DNA of 64,000 nt from Haliscomenobacter sp040401995 (lineage in GTDB: Bacteria; Bacteroidota; Bacteroidia; Chitinophagales; Saprospiraceae): positions 1-64,000 of the forward strand of contig JBBANM010000030.1 in the NCBI GenBank assembly GCA_040401995.1, given 5' to 3'. The stretch's first letter is position 1. Each line of letters begins with the position of its first letter. A program made the position numbers and the translations under genes. Shown piece by piece: positions 60,116 through 64,000 of the stretch. The notes beneath the pieces were generated by a model. The model saw only the letters and a program-made list of their open reading frames with translations. It did no database searches and was not told where the DNA came from.

Positions 60116-60869
60116 CGAAAGGCATTGTCGTTGGAACATTGAGCGTTACCTGTGAAAATTGAATACCTATTTCTACCTTGCCAGTTTCCTGGCTATTGAA
60201 TGATAGTTTACGAAGATAGGAAAAATCTTGCTTATCTGGCGTTTGATTGTACTCTTCAAAATCCAAATTTAGCTGCCGATCTGCTGCTGGTTCAATGTAT
60301 TGCATGTTGCGCAGGCGAAAAGTTGCCGACTCTAACGAATAGCGCACTTCTTTGTCGGTTGATTTATCCAAAAGTTCTAATCGATCTCCGTTGGTATTGC
60401 TACTAAGATTGCGGGATAGAAAAAATGGATTGCCCAAAAGAATTTGCTGTAGGATGGTAAAGCTAGGCGGTAATTGGTATTCTTTGGCCAGGTATTCTAA
60501 GCCATAAGAAGCATAATCATCGTTGAAGCGATCAAGAATGTAAACGGAATCAGGAGTAATCAGCGCTCGGGCCACTTCAAAACCTAGTTTGCGCAATGAA
60601 ATCCAAACGGCGCTGTCTTTTTGCATTTTGATCAAAGCGGTGCCTTGAATCGACAAGCTAGTGCTATGAAAGTCAATTTTTGCCTTTCCATCCAGCCATT
60701 TTGCTTTGACCTGTTGCGTTTCAAGCTTGCGCAAAATTGCTTGGGTTGAGTTGGGGTTTTCTTCCGTTTTAGTTACTTTTTTGATGGTATTGCATCCCAT
60801 CAAGCCTAAGGCGGCAAAAAAAGCAAACGCGTAAAAAAGTCGGATCGAGAAAGACATAAGGTTATTCAT
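60084..60869 (-). CDS. DUF4292 lipoprotein
   Basis: This 261-residue outer-membrane or periplasmic lipoprotein has a signal with lipobox LMGC (LFYAFAFFAALGLMGC). The mature part matches DUF4292, with SIQGTALIKMQKDSAVWISLRKLG and a beta-rich end. That fold is related to LolA/LolB-type and VC2046/DUF3108-like beta-sheets that bind lipids, but the exact role is unknown. It overlaps the TPR gene upstream by 8 bp and the EnvC-like gene downstream by 32 bp, so the three are transcribed together. Confidence 0.85.
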   Translation of the reverse strand: MNNLMSFSIRLFYAFAFFAALGLMGCNTIKKVTKTEENPNSTQAILRKLETQQVKAKWLDGKAKIDFHSTSLSIQGTALIKMQKDSAVWISLRKLGFEVARALITPDSVYILDRFNDDYASYGLEYLAKEYQLPPSFTILQQILLGNPFFLSRNLSSNTNGDRLELLDKSTDKEVRYSLESATFRLRNMQYIEPAADRQLNLDFEEYNQTPDKQDFSYLRKLSFNSQETGKVEIGIQFSQVTLNVPTTMPFDVPAKFKKGK

Positions 60870-62550
60870 ATAGTTTTTTATCGGCTATTTTTTTCTTCAA
60901 AATGGCGGAAAAACTCCCGTTTTTGATGGCTTGTTCCCATTGCAATGATGCGCCATTGGTATCGCCTAATTTATAAAGTACATCTCCAAAATGCTCCAAC
61001 AGCAGCGGATTGGCTTTATTTACCAAAGGTTCCAGCAAGACTTTGGCTTCTGCCAGGTTGTTGTTTTTGTATTTTGCCCGAGCAAGATATTGTATAATTT
61101 CTGCTGATTGCCCATCCAATTCGTAAGCTTTTTGAGCGATGGTCAAGGCTTGTTCTATTGAATTGGCGCGCATGCTGAGGCTATAGGCTTGTCGGGCGAG
61201 CGTAATTGCCGAAGTGGGGTTGAGCTGCAATGCCTGGTTAAAAAGCGGATCTGCAGCCGTGAAATTTTCTTGCGCGCTAAAAACCAGGGCTTGTAAGCTG
61301 AGAATTTGTTGCCTCAAGGTCACATCTTTAGCACTAATGGGCAATGCCTGATCCAACCAATCGGCCGAGGCGGTATAATTGCTCAACAAAAAATTGGCCC
61401 ACCCGGCCATTAAATACGGATAAGGCTTATTGGGGAAAATTTCAGTTGCTGCTGCACATTTTTGGGCTAATGTTTTGCAATCTCCAAGAGCTTGGTAGCA
61501 TTGCAGTAATTTTTCCCAAACGGGATATTCGGCATCATCGAGCTCTAAAGCTTTGAAGTATTTTTCTGCTGCACTCTTACTGTTTCCGCCCATCCGATAC
61601 ACATCACCAGTGATTGCGAAAGCTTTAGCCTCAGAGGGGTGTACGCGTTCTAAAACAGCCGCTAAATCCAACAGACTTTGATCTGGCGTTTGAACTACTT
61701 TCAACAAAGGCTGTAATTTGGCTATTTTCAAATTGATGGCTACCGATGGATCTTCAAAAGAGGCCAGAAGGTTATTTAAAGGGGTGGTTGCACTGTTCTT
61801 AACCTCGGCAGTCAATGCCATTTTGGCGCGCGCCGATTTGGGGTCGATGTTTAAAATGGATTGATAAACAGATTTGGCTTGTGCTTTATCACCAATTTTT
61901 TCAAAAAAATCGGCCAAAGCATAGTGATAGTCAATATTTTTTGGAAAAGCAGTCACGAGTCGCTGCAATTCTTTAGCTGCTTTTTTGTTATCCCCTAAAG
62001 CTGCATAGATCGCATGTTTTTGACGCAGCGCTTCAGCATTTGTGCCCGTACGTTTTTCTAACTCATCTAATGCTTTGACCGCTGCGGAAGCTTCACCTGC
62101 TTTTTGCAACAGTTCAGCCCATTTAAAGTAATAGCTGGTTTGGGTAGGATATAACTTGATAAGTTCCTCATAAACTTTTGCCGCATCGGCTGATTTATCC
62201 ATTTTCTGGTTGATATCAGCTACCAACAGGCGGTACCAAACGTTGGTTGGTTCAGATTGAACAGCTAGCTGCGCCAATCGCAGGGCTTCTTCGTAATGTT
62301 GGGCGTGCAAGTGTAGGCGTGCTGACTCGTAAGCAGCAAGAGCGTCATTGGGAATACGTTCTATTATTTTTTGATAAATACCTAGTGCTTTTTCTTCATT
62401 GCCAAGCATTTTTTCCCTGCTGGCTTCCACGACTAGTTTTTCAATCTCGATCCTGTCTTTACCAGGCTCGGTGACTTGGGCAACTAGTGTGCCTTGAAAA
62501 AAGATTACCATTAAAAAAAAGATTAAACCGCTGAACTGCTGCTTCCTACG
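60862..62550 (-). CDS. Exported TPR-repeat protein
   Basis: This 562-residue protein has a signal peptide (MRRKQQFSGLIFFLMVIFFQ, cleavage after VAQ) and about fourteen tetratricopeptide repeats, such as ALGIYQKIIERIPNDALAAY and AKSVYQSILNIDPKSARAK. The ATG at 62550 is chosen over the one at 62619 because it gives a signal directly at the N terminus. It is the second gene of the nucleotidyltransferase-TPR-DUF4292-EnvC operon, a conserved arrangement in Bacteroidota. A role as assembly scaffold for envelope machinery is inferred. Confidence 0.87.
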   Translation of the reverse strand, partial: RRKQQFSGLIFFLMVIFFQGTLVAQVTEPGKDRIEIEKLVVEASREKMLGNEEKALGIYQKIIERIPNDALAAYESARLHLHAQHYEEALRLAQLAVQSEPTNVWYRLLVADINQKMDKSADAAKVYEELIKLYPTQTSYYFKWAELLQKAGEASAAVKALDELEKRTGTNAEALRQKHAIYAALGDNKKAAKELQRLVTAFPKNIDYHYALADFFEKIGDKAQAKSVYQSILNIDPKSARAKMALTAEVKNSATTPLNNLLASFEDPSVAINLKIAKLQPLLKVVQTPDQSLLDLAAVLERVHPSEAKAFAITGDVYRMGGNSKSAAEKYFKALELDDAEYPVWEKLLQCYQALGDCKTLAQKCAAATEIFPNKPYPYLMAGWANFLLSNYTASADWLDQALPISAKDVTLRQQILSLQALVFSAQENFTAADPLFNQALQLNPTSAITLARQAYSLSMRANSIEQALTIAQKAYELDGQSAEIIQYLARAKYKNNNLAEAKVLLEPLVNKANPLLLEHFGDVLYKLGDTNGASLQWEQAIKNGSFSAILKKKIADKKLYE

Positions 62551-62657
62551 CATAAGACCATCATTTATCCCTGAAACTTGGCGCTTATAAAAAGTAATTT
62601 TTCCATAAGCGCCAAGCAATATACAACAAGCAGCCAGCTGATTAGGTTGCTTGCGTA

Positions 62658-63665
62658 TTATTTTTGAATCACTGTAAAGTCTCCAATGCTCAATTCTTGA
62701 AGGTGCGCCAAGTAATGTACCTGATTGCCCACCATCGATCTTGACAAAGTAGCAGAAGTGATTACCGTATCATTTTGTATAACGCTATCTTGTACAACCG
62801 AATTTTCTACCCGGCAATTGCTTCCCAAAGATACAAAAGGACCAACTACCGTATTGACCAGTTTGGTGTTGGCGCCAATGTGGCAAGGCGGGATCACCAC
62901 ACTATTTTCCAATACCACTCCAGGTTCCATTTGATTTTGGTCGCCTTGTTTCAATTCTAGTATTCGCCGATTGGTATCCAGAACATTGTCTTTGTTGCCA
63001 CAATCTAGCCACTCATCAATGATAGCTGGACGAAATCGAGATCCTAGGTTTTTCATATTTTCCAAAACCGAAGTTATTTGGAACTCGCCTTTATCCCGCA
63101 AGTTATTATCGATCAAATATTGTATTTCCTGCCGAAAATAGTCGCCATCGCGGAAATAATAAATCCCTACAATGGCCATATCCGATACGAAGACAGGAGA
63201 TTTTTCTACAAATTCCGTAATCACGTCATTCTCATCTACTTGAATGACCCCAAAGTTGGCCGGATTATCCACCCGTTTTACCCAAATGATACCATCTTCT
63301 TCTTGGTTGAAAGAAAAATTAGCTTTAAACAAGGTGTCAGCAAAAACTACGATGGTTGGCCCGCTCAGGCTTTCTTTGGCACAATAAATGGCATGTGCCG
63401 GACCCATAGGATCTTCTTGGTGGTAAATGGAGCACTTGGCGCCAACCCCTTCGGCAATTGCACAAAGCTGTTTTTCTACAGCTAAACCAAAATCACCAAT
63501 CACAAAAGCGATTTCATCTATTTGAACATCCAAGGAGGCGCTGAAATCTTCAACAATCCATTGAACGATGGGCTTTCCGGCAATGGGAATGAGCGGTTTA
63601 GGTACAGTCAGGGTGTGAGGGCGAAGTCTGGAACCACGCCCAGCCATGGGAATAATAATTTTCAT
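62658..63665 (-). CDS. Sugar-phosphate nucleotidyltransferase
   Basis: This 335-residue enzyme forms NDP-sugars for surface polysaccharide or cell-wall synthesis. The N-terminal Rossmann-type domain begins IIIPMAGRGSRLRPHT and has the metal-binding VFADTLFKANF and the PKPLIPIAGKPIVQW block. The C-terminal half (about 245-335) is a left-handed beta helix with hexapeptide pattern (VVLENSVVIPPCHIGAN, NTVVGPFVSLGSNCRVENSVV). It resembles glucose-1-phosphate thymidylyltransferase/UTP-type enzymes, but the exact sugar and nucleotide cannot be set. It heads the operon with the TPR gene 107 bp downstream. Confidence 0.88.
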   Translation of the reverse strand: MKIIIPMAGRGSRLRPHTLTVPKPLIPIAGKPIVQWIVEDFSASLDVQIDEIAFVIGDFGLAVEKQLCAIAEGVGAKCSIYHQEDPMGPAHAIYCAKESLSGPTIVVFADTLFKANFSFNQEEDGIIWVKRVDNPANFGVIQVDENDVITEFVEKSPVFVSDMAIVGIYYFRDGDYFRQEIQYLIDNNLRDKGEFQITSVLENMKNLGSRFRPAIIDEWLDCGNKDNVLDTNRRILELKQGDQNQMEPGVVLENSVVIPPCHIGANTKLVNTVVGPFVSLGSNCRVENSVVQDSVIQNDTVITSATLSRSMVGNQVHYLAHLQELSIGDFTVIQK

Positions 63666-63737
63666 ACGTGATTTGAATTTAATTTAAGCGTTCTGTAAAA
63701 TGCAGTTTTTTTGGTCTTGAACGATGTATTTTAATTA

Positions 63738-63814
63738 GAGTGTGTTTTGATTTTTAGTTAGGAAGCGAAAAAGAGTCAAAATTTGCAGCGCGAATAAAAA
63801 ATCCGAACACACTT
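63738..63814. repeat. 77-bp inverted-repeat element with GAGTGTG ends
   Basis: The left arm starts GAGTGTGTTTTGATTTTTAG, preceded by TTA; the right arm ends AAAAAATCCGAACACACTT, followed by TAA. The arms match over about 20 bases with a few mismatches, but the outermost bases differ, and the flanks (TTA, TAA) do not form a clean duplication. It is similar to the single ends at 722 and 25981. Confidence 0.6.
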
Positions 63815-63947
63815 TAAATTACCAAAGTGTTTACGAATAATTTTTATAACTGTTTGATTTTCGCGGATAAAATAGTGGATAAAAACGGGATTATTTCGCT
63901 ACAAAGGGCTTCCCAATATAATTTATCCCAATTTCCATGCAACAAGG

Positions 63948-63996
63948 ACAAAAAAGAAGATGCCTTTGGAATCAAAACGAGTAGACTCCAAAGGCA
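63948..63996 (-). terminator. Terminator for a gene beyond the window
   Basis: TGCCTTTGGA (63961-63970) pairs with TCCAAAGGCA (63987-63996). On the minus strand a T-rich run (TCTTCTTTTTTG) follows, so it ends a minus-strand gene located beyond the right edge. Confidence 0.7.
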
Positions 63997-64000
63997 AAAA

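Larger units (their letters stand above)
63666..64000. other. Right-end intergenic region
   Basis: No gene is seen in the last 335 bases. It contains the 77-bp inverted-repeat element (63738) and a minus-strand terminator (63961). The rest is AT-rich. Confidence 0.6.

Noticed and set aside
1..64000. CRISPR arrays, tRNA or rRNA genes
   Set aside because: No regularly spaced direct repeats and no tRNA or rRNA sequence were recognised by reading.

Overview
The window reads as a chromosomal segment of a Bacteroidota bacterium, most likely a Saprospiria member (Haliscomenobacter or Lewinella-like). The evidence is two large secreted proteins with type IX secretion (T9SS) C-terminal sorting domains, Bacteroidota-type promoters (TTTG, about 19-22 bases, TAnnTTTG), and Bacteroidota-restricted families (DUF4271, DUF5723, DUF4292, PD40/OmpA proteins). 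The species placement is inference from gene content. I see no tRNA, rRNA, CRISPR array or intact insertion sequence.

Layout. 0-8.6 kb: a small exported protein, a PpiD-like periplasmic foldase, a histidine kinase/response regulator pair, a DUF1573 protein, then DUF4271 protein, uroporphyrinogen-III synthase and a CoA pyrophosphatase. 8.8-13.6 kb: the fused B12-dependent acyl-CoA mutase IcmF and a fatty-acid desaturase. 13.8-17.0 kb: a two-gene cassette of a Trypco1-like protein and a trypsin-NACHT-pentapeptide repeat protein, a candidate conflict or immune system. 17.1-27.2 kb: a T9SS adhesin-like protein, a MerR regulator, a thioredoxin-fold protein, EttA, an OmpA lipoprotein, an acyl-CoA dehydrogenase and a site-2 protease. 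27.4-42.8 kb: envelope proteins, a Pycsar-type effector with no visible cyclase, a LysM glucosaminidase, a fatty acyl-CoA ligase, a tandem ABC ATPase, a PD40/OmpA protein and a TMTC-like membrane protein. 42.9-55.4 kb: SecA, a T9SS protein, TPR lipoprotein, an ECF sigma/anti-sigma-like/beta-helix operon, a beta-CASP nuclease and AnmK. 55.5-63.7 kb: an exonuclease-fold protein with lost catalytic residues, an M29 aminopeptidase, HflX, and a minus-strand envelope operon (sugar nucleotidyltransferase, TPR protein, DUF4292 lipoprotein, EnvC-like protein).

The strongest unlisted signal is a family of six 157-bp palindromic non-coding elements (2990, 8642, 27169, 27893, 29562, 40414). All have exactly the same length, GGAAC/GGAAT ends and perfect 3-bp TTA or TAA target duplications. 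A 30-bp deletion derivative lies at 58762. A 160-bp element with different ends but the same target rule, sharing blocks of the same core, lies at 46361, and a third 162-bp palindrome lies at 52634. Most copies sit 16-100 bp upstream of a start codon. They look like MITEs moved by an IS5/PIF-Harbinger-type transposase outside this window, with arms and tips that change in compensating ways.
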